A stretch of 39,263 nt of DNA from an uncultured Spartobacteria bacterium (lineage in GTDB: Bacteria; Verrucomicrobiota; Verrucomicrobiia; Chthoniobacterales; Chthoniobacteraceae). Position numbers and translations under genes: made by a program. Positions 7,572 to 16,232 of this stretch are shown one piece after another (the first letter of the stretch is position 1; each line of letters begins with the position of its first letter). Location: the NCBI GenBank assembly GCA_903882875.1, contig CAIRYQ010000114.1, forward strand, positions 1 through 39,263. Direction: 5' to 3'. The notes beneath the pieces were generated by a model, which did not search any database, was not told the origin of the DNA, and worked only from the letters and a program-made list of their open reading frames with translations.

Positions 7572-8747
7572 ATGGCTCACGAGTCCGTTTGCCGCCGTTT
7601 CGATGTCCCCGCCGCGATTCTGCACGGCGGCGGCTGCCGTCGTCAGATCGCTGCGCTTGTTCGTGAACTTGGCGGCACGCGCGTTCTCATCGTGACTGAT
7701 CCCGGCGTCGTGCAGCTCGGTGTGGCGGGCGAGATCGTAGAGCTGTTGACGCAAGCAGGGCTTAGCGCCGCAGTCTTCGATGCCGTGCAACCCGATCCGA
7801 CCGACACGAACGTCGTCGCCGGAGTCGCCGCATTGGAGGCGCATCGCGCGGATGCCATCGTCGCCGTCGGTGGCGGCTCGCCCATGGACACCGCCAAAGT
7901 CATCGCCATCCGCCCTGCCAATCCGCAGCCGCTGCCCGAATTTATGGGACTGCACAAGATCGCGCACGCGGGCCTGCCGCTCATCGCCGTGCCGACCACC
8001 GCCGGCACCGGCAGCGAGGCCACCAAGGTCGCAGTCATCACCGACACCGCACGTCAGGTGAAGATGATGATGCTCAGTTCGCCATTGCTGCCACGCGCCG
8101 CCGTCGTGGACTACGAACTCACCCTCTCCATGCCGAGGGACCTTACCGCTGCGGTGGGTGTTGACACACTCACCCACGGCATCGAGGCCTACGTTTCGCG
8201 CAGGGCAAACGCACTTTCCGACCCGCTCGCTTTGCAATGCATCGCCCTTTGTGCGCAACACCTGCGCACCGCGTGGAGCGAGCCCGGAAACCACATCGCC
8301 CGCGAGGGCATGATGCTTGCCGCCACGCTCGGCGGCATGGCGTTCTCCAACAGCAGCGTCGCCCTCGTTCACGGCATGAGCCGTCCGATCGGCGCCGTGT
8401 TTCATGTCCCTCACGGCCTTTCAAATGCCGTTCTGCTGCCGACCGTCACCCGCTTCTCCATCAAGGCGGCCCTCCATCGTTACGCGACCATCGCGCGCAC
8501 GATCGGCTGCGCGGGGAATGCCGCAACCGAGCATGCGGCGTGTGACTCGCTCATCGCCTGGTTGGACGAGCTGAATGCCGCTCTTGCAATTCCGCGCCTC
8601 TCGCAATGCCGCGGCGTCACCTCCGAAATCTTTGAGAAAAGCATCGAAAGGATGTCCGCTGACGCGCTCGCTTCCGGCAGCCCGGCCAATAACCCGCGCC
8701 TGGCAAGCGCCTCCGAGATCATTGCGCTGTATCGCGAGGCTTGGTGA
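7572..8747 (+). CDS. Iron-containing alcohol dehydrogenase
   Basis: It encodes 391 residues from ATG 7572 (MAHESVCRRFDVPAAILHGG), chosen because the conserved core begins at once and it is 4 bases after the previous stop. Family motifs are the NAD-binding VGGGSPMDTAK, TTAGTGSEATKVAVI, the metal site GVDTLTHGIEAY, and the later histidines in ALVHGMSRPIGAVFHVPHG. The group III dehydrogenases reduce aldehydes or oxidise alcohols with NAD(P) and Fe or Zn. As the last gene of the cassette it probably handles the aldehyde released by the DapA-like aldolase, as FucO does with lactaldehyde. That role is inference. Confidence 0.9.
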   Translation: MAHESVCRRFDVPAAILHGGGCRRQIAALVRELGGTRVLIVTDPGVVQLGVAGEIVELLTQAGLSAAVFDAVQPDPTDTNVVAGVAALEAHRADAIVAVGGGSPMDTAKVIAIRPANPQPLPEFMGLHKIAHAGLPLIAVPTTAGTGSEATKVAVITDTARQVKMMMLSSPLLPRAAVVDYELTLSMPRDLTAAVGVDTLTHGIEAYVSRRANALSDPLALQCIALCAQHLRTAWSEPGNHIAREGMMLAATLGGMAFSNSSVALVHGMSRPIGAVFHVPHGLSNAVLLPTVTRFSIKAALHRYATIARTIGCAGNAATEHAACDSLIAWLDELNAALAIPRLSQCRGVTSEIFEKSIERMSADALASGSPANNPRLASASEIIALYREAW

Positions 8748-8801
8748 TACAAGCTCGCGTGCGGGAATTTTGTGTTCATTCCCGCCGAGGTTGTGGTATC
8801 A
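8745..8801. terminator. Hairpin between alcohol dehydrogenase and cytochrome-c protein genes
   Basis: A nested stem has outer TGATAC (8745-8750) with GTATCA (8796-8801) and inner GCGGGAA (8761-8767) with TTCCCGC (8779-8785), with loop TTTTGTGTTCA. It starts over the stop codon of the dehydrogenase and ends 66 bases before the next start. There is no T-run after it, so it may be a weak terminator or a leader structure. Confidence 0.4.
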
Positions 8802-8867
8802 GTGAGTGGCCTAAAAACGGCTGTTGTGAGGAATTCAATCCTCGCGGCAAACCCCGCCACCATCTCC

Positions 8868-11858
8868 ATGAGCACCACCCCGCGCTTCCTCGTTTGCATC
8901 CTCGCAGTCTCATCTGCCCCGGCGTGGGCCGCCGAACCCACGAAGGATCAGGTTGATTTCTTCGAGAGTAAAATCCGCCCGATCCTCACGGACAAGTGTT
9001 ACAAGTGCCACTCGCTCGAGAGCGGAAAATCGAAGGGCGGGCTGACGCTCGATACGAAGCCCGGCTGGGAAAAGGGCGGCGACGCGGGGCCTTCGATCAT
9101 CCCCGGCAATCCGGAGAAATCGCCGCTCTACAAGGCGCTGACATACGAGGACAAGGATCTCCAGATGCCGCCCTCCAGCAGCGGCGGCAAACTTCCCGCG
9201 AACGAAATCGCGGACATCGCGGCGTGGATCAAGATGGGTGCGCCTGATCCGCGCGAACAGGCGACCAAGAAGAAGCTCTCGGGACTCACCGCGAGCGCGC
9301 GTTCGCACTGGGCGTTCCGCGAGCCGGGGCGTTACGCGATTCCGAACAACAAGAACCAGCAGTGGTGCCGCACGCCGATTGACGCGTACATTTTGCAGAA
9401 GCTCGAGGAGAAGGGGATGTTCCCGTCGCCCGATGCCGATCGCGAGACGCTGCTGCGCCGTACGACGTTCGATCTCACGGGCCTGCCGCCGACGTATGCG
9501 GAGGTGGAGGCGTTCATGAACGACACTGCGCCGAACGCGTTTGAGAAGGTCGTGGACCGGCTGCTTGCATCGCCCGCGTACGGCGAGCGTTGGGCGCGGC
9601 ACTGGCTCGACACCGCGCGCTACGCCGACACGATCGGAGGTCCGAGGAATCAGGCGCGCACGAAGCAATACCGTTACGCCGACGCGTGGACGTATCGCGA
9701 TTATGTGGTGCGCGCGTTCAACGAAGACAAGCCGTACACGGACTTCATCATCGAGCAGATCGCGGCGGACAAGATCCCCGGCATCGCGCAGGACGATCCG
9801 CGTCTCGCGGCGCTCGGATTCCTCACGGTCGGCGAGCGTTTTCCGAATGCGAACGACGTGATCAACGACCGCATTGACGTGGTCTCCAAGGGATTCCTCG
9901 GCCTCACCGTCGCATGCGCGCGGTGCCACGACCACATGTTCGATCCGATTCCGACGCGTGATTACTACGCGCTGCACGGCGTCTTCTCGAGCATCATCGA
10001 GCCGGATCAAAAGCCGCTCATCGGCTCGAAGATCACGCCTGCGCAGAGGCAGGACTTCGAGAAAAAATATGCGGGCCTCGTGAAGAATCTCGGGAACCAG
10101 TATCTCGACATCGTCGGCACGCAGTTGAACGAATTTTACCGCGAGCCGGGCGCATACATCCGCGCGGCGCTCGCGGGCGGAGGTGGTCGTGGCAAGGGCA
10201 AGGGCAACGATGCGGTCAAAGAGATGATCGACAATTACAAGCTCGAACGCGATCTCGTGCAGTTCATCGGCCGCGGCATGCAGCAGAATTCATCCGTGTG
10301 GGGCCCGCTGATGTCGTTCAAAAACGGCGGCGGAAAATTCAAGAAGACGGTCGCGATGGAAAGCGGTGCGACGCAAAAGGACGGCGGCAAGTCCGGCAAG
10401 ATGATGGCGAAGCCGATGGCGGCCGTGCCGTCCGGTGTGAATCCGTTCGTCGAGAAGGCGCTTGCTGCGAAGTCTCCGGAGAGTTTCGACGAGGCGGTCG
10501 AGGTGTACGTCCAGCTCTTCGCGGGCATGGCGGCGAAAGGCAAGGGGCTCGCGCCGGCGATGAAGTCCGCTGCGTCGGTGAGCGTGCCCGGCTACGACAC
10601 CGCGATGATCGATCTGTTGCGCGGGCCGTTTGAGGTCGCTCCCGCGGCGCTGCTCACGCAGGAGACGATCGAGGGTGCGATTCAGGGCCTGCCGCAGAAG
10701 CTTGCGGGCCGCGGTCGCTTGAACCTCGGCGACATCAACCTGCTCGAGATTTCGCATCCCGGCGCACCGGCGCGCGCGATGATCGTGCAGGACAAGAGCA
10801 AGCCTGCGGATTCGCCGATCTTCATCCGCGGACAGCAGCAGACGCGTGGTGAAATCGCCCCGCGCGCCTTCCTTGAGATTCTCAGTCCCGAGCGCAAGCC
10901 CGTGCCTTTCACCGAGGGTAGCGGTCGCTACGAACTCGCAAAGTGTATCGCCTCGAAGGACAATCCGCTCACCGCGCGCGTCATCGTGAACCGCGTGTGG
11001 ATGCACCATTTCGGCGAAGGCTTCGTCGCGACGCCGGACGACCTCGGCACGATGTCGGAAAAGCCGACGCATCCCGAACTCTTCGACTTCCTCGCGAACT
11101 GGTTCATGGACAACGGATGGAGCCTGAAAAAGCTCCACAAGTTCATCGTGCTCTCGCGCATCTACCAGGAGAGCAGCCACACGCGTCCTGAATACGAGGC
11201 GATTGATCCGGGCAACCGCCTCATCTGGCGCGCAAATGTTCGCCGTCTCGAATTCGAGGCGATGCGCGACAGCCTGCTCGTCTTCAGCGGCAACCTCGAT
11301 CGCAGTGTCGGCGGAAAGCCGATCAATCTCACCGACGAGCCGTACAGTTTCCGGCGCAGCGTCTATGGCTACATTGACCGGGGCAATCTGCCTGAGCTGA
11401 TGTCGCAGTTCGACTTCAGCGATCCGGACATGCCGAACTCCAAACGCGCGACCAGCATCGTCCCGCAGCAGGCGCTCTTTTTGATGAACGGCTCGATGGC
11501 CGTCGACGTCGCAAGGAAGATCCTCGCACGCCCCGAAGTCGCAAGCAAGTCGGGCGACCTCTACAAAATCTCCGCGATCTACCGCATCGTTTTCCAGCGA
11601 TACCCGAAGATGGAAGAGATCAAGATGGGCAGCGCATTCATCGCGACTGAGGCAAAGAACCAGGCTGAGGCGACATCGGAGATGAGCGCGAAGGTGGTGG
11701 CGGCGAAAGGGAAACCCACGGGCATGAAGGGACGAAATGACAGCAAGTTCGGCGCGATCCAGAACGAAGGAAGCACGGTCGCGAGGAAAGTGCTGACGCC
11801 GTGGGAAACCTACGTCCACGCGCTGCTCTTCTCGAACGAGGCCGCGTACGTGAACTGA
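8868..11858 (+). CDS. Secreted cytochrome c-type DUF1549/DUF1553 protein (PSCyt1-PSD1 architecture)
   Basis: It encodes 996 residues. The start at ATG 8868 is preferred over upstream in-frame codons because it gives a signal peptide, MSTTPRFLVCILAVSSAPAW with cleavage near AWA/AE. A planctomycete-type cytochrome c (PSCyt1) follows, with CYKCH at residues 44-48 and its distal QMPP. DUF1549 (about 145-360) ends in the typical CARCHDHMFDPIP (C350, C353, H354). DUF1553 (about 680-960) contains NRVWMHHFGEGFV and PQQALFLMN. A middle low-complexity part (about 430-600, Gly/Lys/Ala rich) is family-variable. These proteins are abundant in Planctomycetes and Verrucomicrobia and are often paired with DUF1501 proteins; they are thought to work in periplasmic polysaccharide breakdown. 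The DUF1501 gene here is 4 kb away. Confidence 0.93.
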   Translation: MSTTPRFLVCILAVSSAPAWAAEPTKDQVDFFESKIRPILTDKCYKCHSLESGKSKGGLTLDTKPGWEKGGDAGPSIIPGNPEKSPLYKALTYEDKDLQMPPSSSGGKLPANEIADIAAWIKMGAPDPREQATKKKLSGLTASARSHWAFREPGRYAIPNNKNQQWCRTPIDAYILQKLEEKGMFPSPDADRETLLRRTTFDLTGLPPTYAEVEAFMNDTAPNAFEKVVDRLLASPAYGERWARHWLDTARYADTIGGPRNQARTKQYRYADAWTYRDYVVRAFNEDKPYTDFIIEQIAADKIPGIAQDDPRLAALGFLTVGERFPNANDVINDRIDVVSKGFLGLTVACARCHDHMFDPIPTRDYYALHGVFSSIIEPDQKPLIGSKITPAQRQDFEKKYAGLVKNLGNQYLDIVGTQLNEFYREPGAYIRAALAGGGGRGKGKGNDAVKEMIDNYKLERDLVQFIGRGMQQNSSVWGPLMSFKNGGGKFKKTVAMESGATQKDGGKSGKMMAKPMAAVPSGVNPFVEKALAAKSPESFDEAVEVYVQLFAGMAAKGKGLAPAMKSAASVSVPGYDTAMIDLLRGPFEVAPAALLTQETIEGAIQGLPQKLAGRGRLNLGDINLLEISHPGAPARAMIVQDKSKPADSPIFIRGQQQTRGEIAPRAFLEILSPERKPVPFTEGSGRYELAKCIASKDNPLTARVIVNRVWMHHFGEGFVATPDDLGTMSEKPTHPELFDFLANWFMDNGWSLKKLHKFIVLSRIYQESSHTRPEYEAIDPGNRLIWRANVRRLEFEAMRDSLLVFSGNLDRSVGGKPINLTDEPYSFRRSVYGYIDRGNLPELMSQFDFSDPDMPNSKRATSIVPQQALFLMNGSMAVDVARKILARPEVASKSGDLYKISAIYRIVFQRYPKMEEIKMGSAFIATEAKNQAEATSEMSAKVVAAKGKPTGMKGRNDSKFGAIQNEGSTVARKVLTPWETYVHALLFSNEAAYVN

Positions 11859-11906
11859 TTCCGCGAGGGCATTGACGCTGCGCGGCCAAGCCCGCATGGT
11901 GAGGCG

Positions 11907-12620
11907 ATGCTCCCTGCTGTCACCCAACTCCTCGTCCTCCAAGACCGCGACAAAAAACTCCGCCAGCTCAGACTCGAACTCAAGCGCGCGCCGCTGGAGC
12001 GGAAGGAAATGGAATCGCGCACGGCGGGGACGGGCAGTGCGCTCGATGCGGCGAAGCTGAAGGCGAAGGAAATCGAGGTGAAGCGCAAGGAACTCGAAAA
12101 CGAAGTGGGCACGCGGCGGACGCGCATCCAGAAATACAACCAGCAGAAGCTGGAGACGAAAAAGAACGACGAGTATCAGGCGATTTCACACGCGATCCAG
12201 ACGATCGAAAATGAAATCACTGCGATCGAGGATCAGGAACTCGAACTGATGGAGGCTGCGGAAAAGCAGAAGCCGATCATTGCGGCTGCGGAAAAGGAGG
12301 CGGCGGCGACGAAGGCGCAGGTGGCGCAGCAATTTGCGGATCTCGATGCGAAGGTGAAGTCGCTCGAAGCGCAGGTGCTCGAAGTGCAGGCAGAGCGCAC
12401 GAAGCTTGCGGCGGAGGTGGCGATGGTGGATGAGGATTTGCTGGACACGTATCAGCGGCTTTTTGAAACGAAGGATGCGCAGGCGGTGGTCGCGCTGGTG
12501 AACGAGGTTTGCCAGGGCTGCCACACAAAATCGCAGACGCACGTGATCCACGCGGTGAAGGCGGGAAAGGTCGTGACGACGTGCCTTTACTGCGGGCGGA
12601 TTTTGTATCCGGAATACTGA
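11907..12620 (+). CDS. Coiled-coil protein with C4-type zinc ribbon (COG1579 family)
   Basis: It encodes 237 residues. Nearly the whole chain (residues about 10-185) is a charged long coiled coil. The C-terminus has two CxxC pairs, CQGC and CLYC, about 25 residues apart, forming a zinc ribbon, and ends GRILYPEY, the family signature. The family is widespread and thought to bind nucleic acid or ribosome-linked partners; the exact role is unclear. It stops 12 bases before the GTG start of the Pup-ligase-family gene, so the two are probably co-transcribed. The COG1579 assignment is from architecture and tail motif. Confidence 0.88.
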   Translation: MLPAVTQLLVLQDRDKKLRQLRLELKRAPLERKEMESRTAGTGSALDAAKLKAKEIEVKRKELENEVGTRRTRIQKYNQQKLETKKNDEYQAISHAIQTIENEITAIEDQELELMEAAEKQKPIIAAAEKEAAATKAQVAQQFADLDAKVKSLEAQVLEVQAERTKLAAEVAMVDEDLLDTYQRLFETKDAQAVVALVNEVCQGCHTKSQTHVIHAVKAGKVVTTCLYCGRILYPEY

Positions 12621-12632
12621 GGGCGCTGCGCC

Positions 12633-14027
12633 GTGAACCGAATCGCTGGCATCGAGACGGAATACGGGTGCCTCGTCACCGGAGGCGATGAGCGCGGCGA
12701 GTCGTGGCCGGTGCGGGTGAAGAATCACCTTTTCAAAAAGCTGCGCGTGGGCGTGCTCGATCAGCATTACCGCGACTACGAGGAGCCGCCGGGCAATGGC
12801 GGCTTCCTGCTGAATGGCGGACGATTTTACCTCGACATGGGGCACATCGAATACGCGACGCCGGAGTGCCGCTCGGTGCGCGACATCGTGGCGTGTGACC
12901 TCGCGGGCGATGCGATGCTGCAAGGCGCGATCGAGGCGATGGGCGTGGCGGACAGCGTGGCGTTTTTGAAGAACAACATTGATCACGGGACGAATGCGAC
13001 GTTCGGCTGCCACGAGAATTACCTCATGCGTCGCGAGACGGATTTCACCGAGGCAAACACCGCGGCGCTGCTTGCGTTTCTCGCGACGCGGCAGATTTTC
13101 ACGGGCGCAGGGCGCGTGGGGCAGGCGAGTCCGCTGGTGTTTGAGGTCGAGCCGTTGCCGCCGTACGAGCGCGTGGAATTCCAGATGAGCCAGCGTGCGG
13201 ATCACATCGTGAACGACATCTACCAGTGGGTGCAGTTCAACCGCGCGATCATCAATGCGCGCGACGAGCCGCTCGCCGATTACCGGCGTTACCGGCGGCT
13301 GCACCTGCTCATCGGCGACTCAAACATGAGTCCCTTTGCGACCGCGATGAAGGTCGGCACGACGCACCTCGTGCTCACGCTGCTTGAAGAGGATCGCCTG
13401 CCGCACGACGTCGCGCTGCAGGATGCGGTGCTTTCAACGCGCATGATCTCGCGCGTGTGCCACGCGGATGCTTCGGTGCTGCGCGCGGACGGTTACACGG
13501 ACACCGCGATTGGCGTGCAGGAAAAATTTCTCGCCGCCGCGCAATCGCTCGCGGGTCGCGACGCCGAGACGGACTGGCTGCTCAGCCGGTGGGCGTGGCT
13601 GCTCGATGCGCTGTGCCGCGGTGCGACGGAGGAATTGCTTGGCGCGGTGGACTGGGTCTCGAAGAAATGGCTGCTCGACACTTTCCGCGCGGAGCAGGGC
13701 GTCGCGTGGAGCGACCCGTGGCTCGAAAGCCTCGACCTCGAATATCACAATCTGAATCCGTCGCGCGGACTCTTTCACGGAATCCCCGTCGAAGGCGAGA
13801 CGGCGGTTTTCAATCGCGAGGCGTTTGATTCCGTATTCCTGCGCACCGCACCCGCGGACACCCGCGCGCACGCACGCGGGCTGGCCGTCGCGCATTGCAT
13901 GGAGAGGGGCCTGCCGTGTGTGTTCAACTGGGACTCAATGACCGTCGGCGCAGAGCACACGCTCGCGATGCCGGATCCGCTTGCGACCTACGACGCCGAA
14001 GTGCGCGCGCTGCTGGCGGAAATCTGA
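12633..14027 (+). CDS. Pup ligase/deamidase family protein (PafA/Dop-like)
   Basis: It encodes 464 residues from a GTG start. Family blocks are NRIAGIETEYGCLVTG (ATP/metal site, E-x-E), GGRFYLDMGHIEYATPEC, a long LKNNIDHGTNATFGCHENYL, FLATRQIFTGAGRVGQ, QRADHIVNDIY, IINARDEPLADYRRYRRLHL and GDSNMSPFATAMKVGTTHLV, all glutamine-synthetase-like. FYLDMG carries the catalytic Asp region. The short insert before GGFLLNGGRF is smaller than the Dop loop, so PafA-like ligase activity is as likely as deamidase. In Actinobacteria this enzyme attaches or removes Pup for the proteasome; Verrucomicrobia may use a Pup-like UBact. No proteasome subunit, Mpa or Pup-like gene is visible nearby. Confidence 0.9.
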   Translation: MNRIAGIETEYGCLVTGGDERGESWPVRVKNHLFKKLRVGVLDQHYRDYEEPPGNGGFLLNGGRFYLDMGHIEYATPECRSVRDIVACDLAGDAMLQGAIEAMGVADSVAFLKNNIDHGTNATFGCHENYLMRRETDFTEANTAALLAFLATRQIFTGAGRVGQASPLVFEVEPLPPYERVEFQMSQRADHIVNDIYQWVQFNRAIINARDEPLADYRRYRRLHLLIGDSNMSPFATAMKVGTTHLVLTLLEEDRLPHDVALQDAVLSTRMISRVCHADASVLRADGYTDTAIGVQEKFLAAAQSLAGRDAETDWLLSRWAWLLDALCRGATEELLGAVDWVSKKWLLDTFRAEQGVAWSDPWLESLDLEYHNLNPSRGLFHGIPVEGETAVFNREAFDSVFLRTAPADTRAHARGLAVAHCMERGLPCVFNWDSMTVGAEHTLAMPDPLATYDAEVRALLAEI

Positions 14028-14089
14028 GTGCGTCTTTTTTCCGAAGCCGCCTGCTGAAGCGTGGTGCGCGCGGAAATGGTGCGCCCTTT

Positions 14090-14140
14090 CAAAAAACAAA
14101 ACCCCGGCGGGCGCAGGGGCACCCGCCGGGGTTGTTTTTT
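14090..14140. terminator. Bidirectional intrinsic terminator
   Basis: A perfect 10-bp stem CCCCGGCGGG (14102-14111) pairs with CCCGCCGGGG (14122-14131) around a 10-base loop. It is followed by TTGTTTTTT and preceded by CAAAAAACAAAA, so it terminates in both directions. It sits between the convergent Pup-ligase-family gene (stop 14027) and Hsp20 gene (stop 14156), exactly where a shared terminator is needed. Confidence 0.9.
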
Positions 14141-14155
14141 CCGCCGGGACCTTTT

Positions 14156-14608
14156 TTACGAAACCTTGACCTCGACGGTCTTCGGTTTGGCTTCCTCAGC
14201 CTTCGGGATTTCGACGGTGAGGACGCCGTCCTTGTAGGCCGCGCTCACTTTGTCGGCGCGCACCGCGGCGGGCAGGCTCACGCTGCGCGTGAACTTTCCG
14301 TAGAACCGCTCGCGGCGGTGGACGGTGCCTTCCTTCACGTCCTTTTCGCTCTTGCGTTCGCCGGATACGGTGAGCACGCCGTCGTGGACGGACACGTGCA
14401 TGTCCTCCTTTTTCACGCCGGGGATTTCGACGGCGACGACGTATTTGTCCTTGTCCTCGTGGGCGTCGAGCGACGGCGTCCAGTCGCTGAGGGACTCCGC
14501 CGTCCGGGCAGGGAAGGCGAGGTCAAACAGCCGGCCGAAACTGTCGCGCAGGTTGCCGAGCGAGCTGAGGTTGTTGATGTCGGGATTGATGTAGCGGATG
14601 AGGCTCAT
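14156..14608 (-). CDS. Hsp20/alpha-crystallin small heat-shock protein
   Basis: It encodes 150 residues from ATG 14606-14608 (MSLIRYINPDINNLSSLGNL); longer in-frame starts lie upstream but add sequence unlike the family. The alpha-crystallin domain spans about residues 50-140, with the typical DKYVVAVEIPGVKKEDMHVS, LTVSGERK and the closing YKDGVLTVEIPKAEE. Small Hsps bind unfolded proteins in the cytoplasm as oligomers and pass them to DnaK/ClpB. The C-terminal tail has no clear IxI motif, although KPKTVEVKV may substitute. It is transcribed convergently with the Pup-ligase-family gene. Confidence 0.95.
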   Translation of the reverse strand: MSLIRYINPDINNLSSLGNLRDSFGRLFDLAFPARTAESLSDWTPSLDAHEDKDKYVVAVEIPGVKKEDMHVSVHDGVLTVSGERKSEKDVKEGTVHRRERFYGKFTRSVSLPAAVRADKVSAAYKDGVLTVEIPKAEEAKPKTVEVKVS

Positions 14609-14883
14609 GGTGATTTGGATTAGTTGTTTGGTTTGTTGGTTCGTGGGTTGAACTACGCGGCACACAGGGAGCGAAACGGATGCCGACTTTTTTCGAGGGA
14701 TGAAAAATGCGCGCAAATTCCTCGTGCGAAAATCCTTGGATTTGCCGGGTGAAAATCACCGTCCGTCCACTGCGAGTCAGGATGGAACAGGCATGGCACA
14801 CCGGCTGTGCGCGATGGTGCCACGATGACCGCGCATACCATTGGCGCATTGCACGCCGCCGGTTACCGCTTCAGTTTCGGCGA

Positions 14884-16224
14884 ATGGTTCACCTCTTTCG
14901 TCCCGCCTGCATCGTCTCTGCAATCTCCCTCCTCAGCGTCGCATCTTCGCTGCGTGCGGACGACTGGCCGGAGTGGCGCGGGAAGGGACGTGACGGCGTG
15001 TGGAATGAGACGGGCGCCGTGGAAAAATTCCCCGAGTCCGGCCTGAAGGTCACGTGGCGCATGCCGATTCACGGCGGTTACAGCGGGCCGTCCGTTGCCG
15101 ACGGGCGTGTGTTTGTCACCGATTTTTCGCCGAAGGAAAGAAGGACGGGAATCGAGCGTGCGCTGTGCCTCGATGAAAAGACCGGCAAGATTTTGTGGAG
15201 CGTCGAATGGCAGGCCGACTACGCAGGCATCTCGTACGAGACCGGCCCGCGCGCGACCCCGACGGTGGATGGCGACCGCGTGTATGTGCTCGGCGGACGC
15301 GGCATCATGAACTGCCTGGAGGCGAAGACGGGGAAGATCGTGTGGGGAAAAGATTTCGTCGCGGACTATGGGCTGAAGCCGCCGGTGTGGGGCACATCCG
15401 GCGCGCCGCTCGTGGACGGGCCGCGAGTCATCTGTGTCGCGGGTGCGGGCGCGAAGGGCGCGACGCTCGTGGCCTTTGACAAGCTCACGGGCAAGGAAGT
15501 GTGGCGTGCGATCGAGACCCCCGCGGAGCCGGGCTACGGGCAGCCGATTTTGATCGAGGCGGGCGGTGTGCGGCAGTTGATCTTCTGGCATTCGGCGGCG
15601 CTCTATTCGCTGAACCCGGAGACGGGCGCGATCTACTGGCAGGTGCCGTTTGAATTGAAATACGGCCTGAGCGTGGCGACACCGATTGTGAGCGGGAATC
15701 GTCTGCTCGTGAGCGCATTTTACAACGGCTCGCTGATGCTCGAACTCGATGCGACGAAGCCTGCCGTGCGCGAGGTGTGGCGCAGCGGCACGAGCAGCGA
15801 GATCAACACGGCGGACCTGCATTCGCTCATCTGCACGCCGGTGTTCGTGGGCGACCACATCTACGGCATTTGCGCCTACGGGCAGTTCCGCTGCATCAAG
15901 GCGGCGGATGGCGAGCGGGTGTGGGAGTCGCTGGAGCCCGTGCGTGAAAAGGCGCGCTGGGCGACGGGCTTCATCGTGAAAAATGGCGCGCGCCATTTCA
16001 TCAACAACGATCGCGGCGAACTCATCATCGCGGATCTGAAGCCCGATGGCTGGCACGAGACTTCGCGCACGCAGCTCATCAAGCCGGACAACAAGCGCGG
16101 AGGACGCCGCGAACTCGGTGCGGTAAACTGGGTGCATCCGGCCTACGCGAACAAACACATCATCACGCGCAACGAGCAGGAGATCATCAGCGCCTCGCTC
16201 GACGCCGCGGACTACGAAAAGTAG
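14884..16224 (+). CDS. Secreted PQQ-binding-like beta-propeller protein
   Basis: It encodes 446 residues. ATG 14884 gives a signal peptide (MVHLFRPACIVSAISLLSVA, cleaved near SLRADD). WPEWRGKGRDGVW is the start typical of planctomycete/verrucomicrobial outer PQQ-like proteins. Repeated propeller blades contain CLDEKTGKILWSVEW, CLEAKTGKIVWGKDF, AFDKLTGKEVWRAI and SLNPETGAIYWQV, each an A-x-D-x-x-T-G-K-x-x-W strand. These propellers often lack bound PQQ and act as periplasmic binding scaffolds; no catalytic residues are evident. It is convergent with the DUF1501 gene, with 8 bases between the two stops. Confidence 0.9.
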   Translation: MVHLFRPACIVSAISLLSVASSLRADDWPEWRGKGRDGVWNETGAVEKFPESGLKVTWRMPIHGGYSGPSVADGRVFVTDFSPKERRTGIERALCLDEKTGKILWSVEWQADYAGISYETGPRATPTVDGDRVYVLGGRGIMNCLEAKTGKIVWGKDFVADYGLKPPVWGTSGAPLVDGPRVICVAGAGAKGATLVAFDKLTGKEVWRAIETPAEPGYGQPILIEAGGVRQLIFWHSAALYSLNPETGAIYWQVPFELKYGLSVATPIVSGNRLLVSAFYNGSLMLELDATKPAVREVWRSGTSSEINTADLHSLICTPVFVGDHIYGICAYGQFRCIKAADGERVWESLEPVREKARWATGFIVKNGARHFINNDRGELIIADLKPDGWHETSRTQLIKPDNKRGGRRELGAVNWVHPAYANKHIITRNEQEIISASLDAADYEK

Positions 16225-16232
16225 GTGTGCGG

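Noticed and set aside
10290-11942. 550-residue open frame on the minus strand
   Set aside because: It is antisense to the DUF1549/DUF1553 gene, which has clear motifs in its own frame; the antisense product shows no domain.
12633-14150. Pup or UBact-like small gene next to the Pup-ligase-family gene
   Set aside because: No small frame ending in GGQ, GGE or GG with a disordered acidic sequence was found on either strand.
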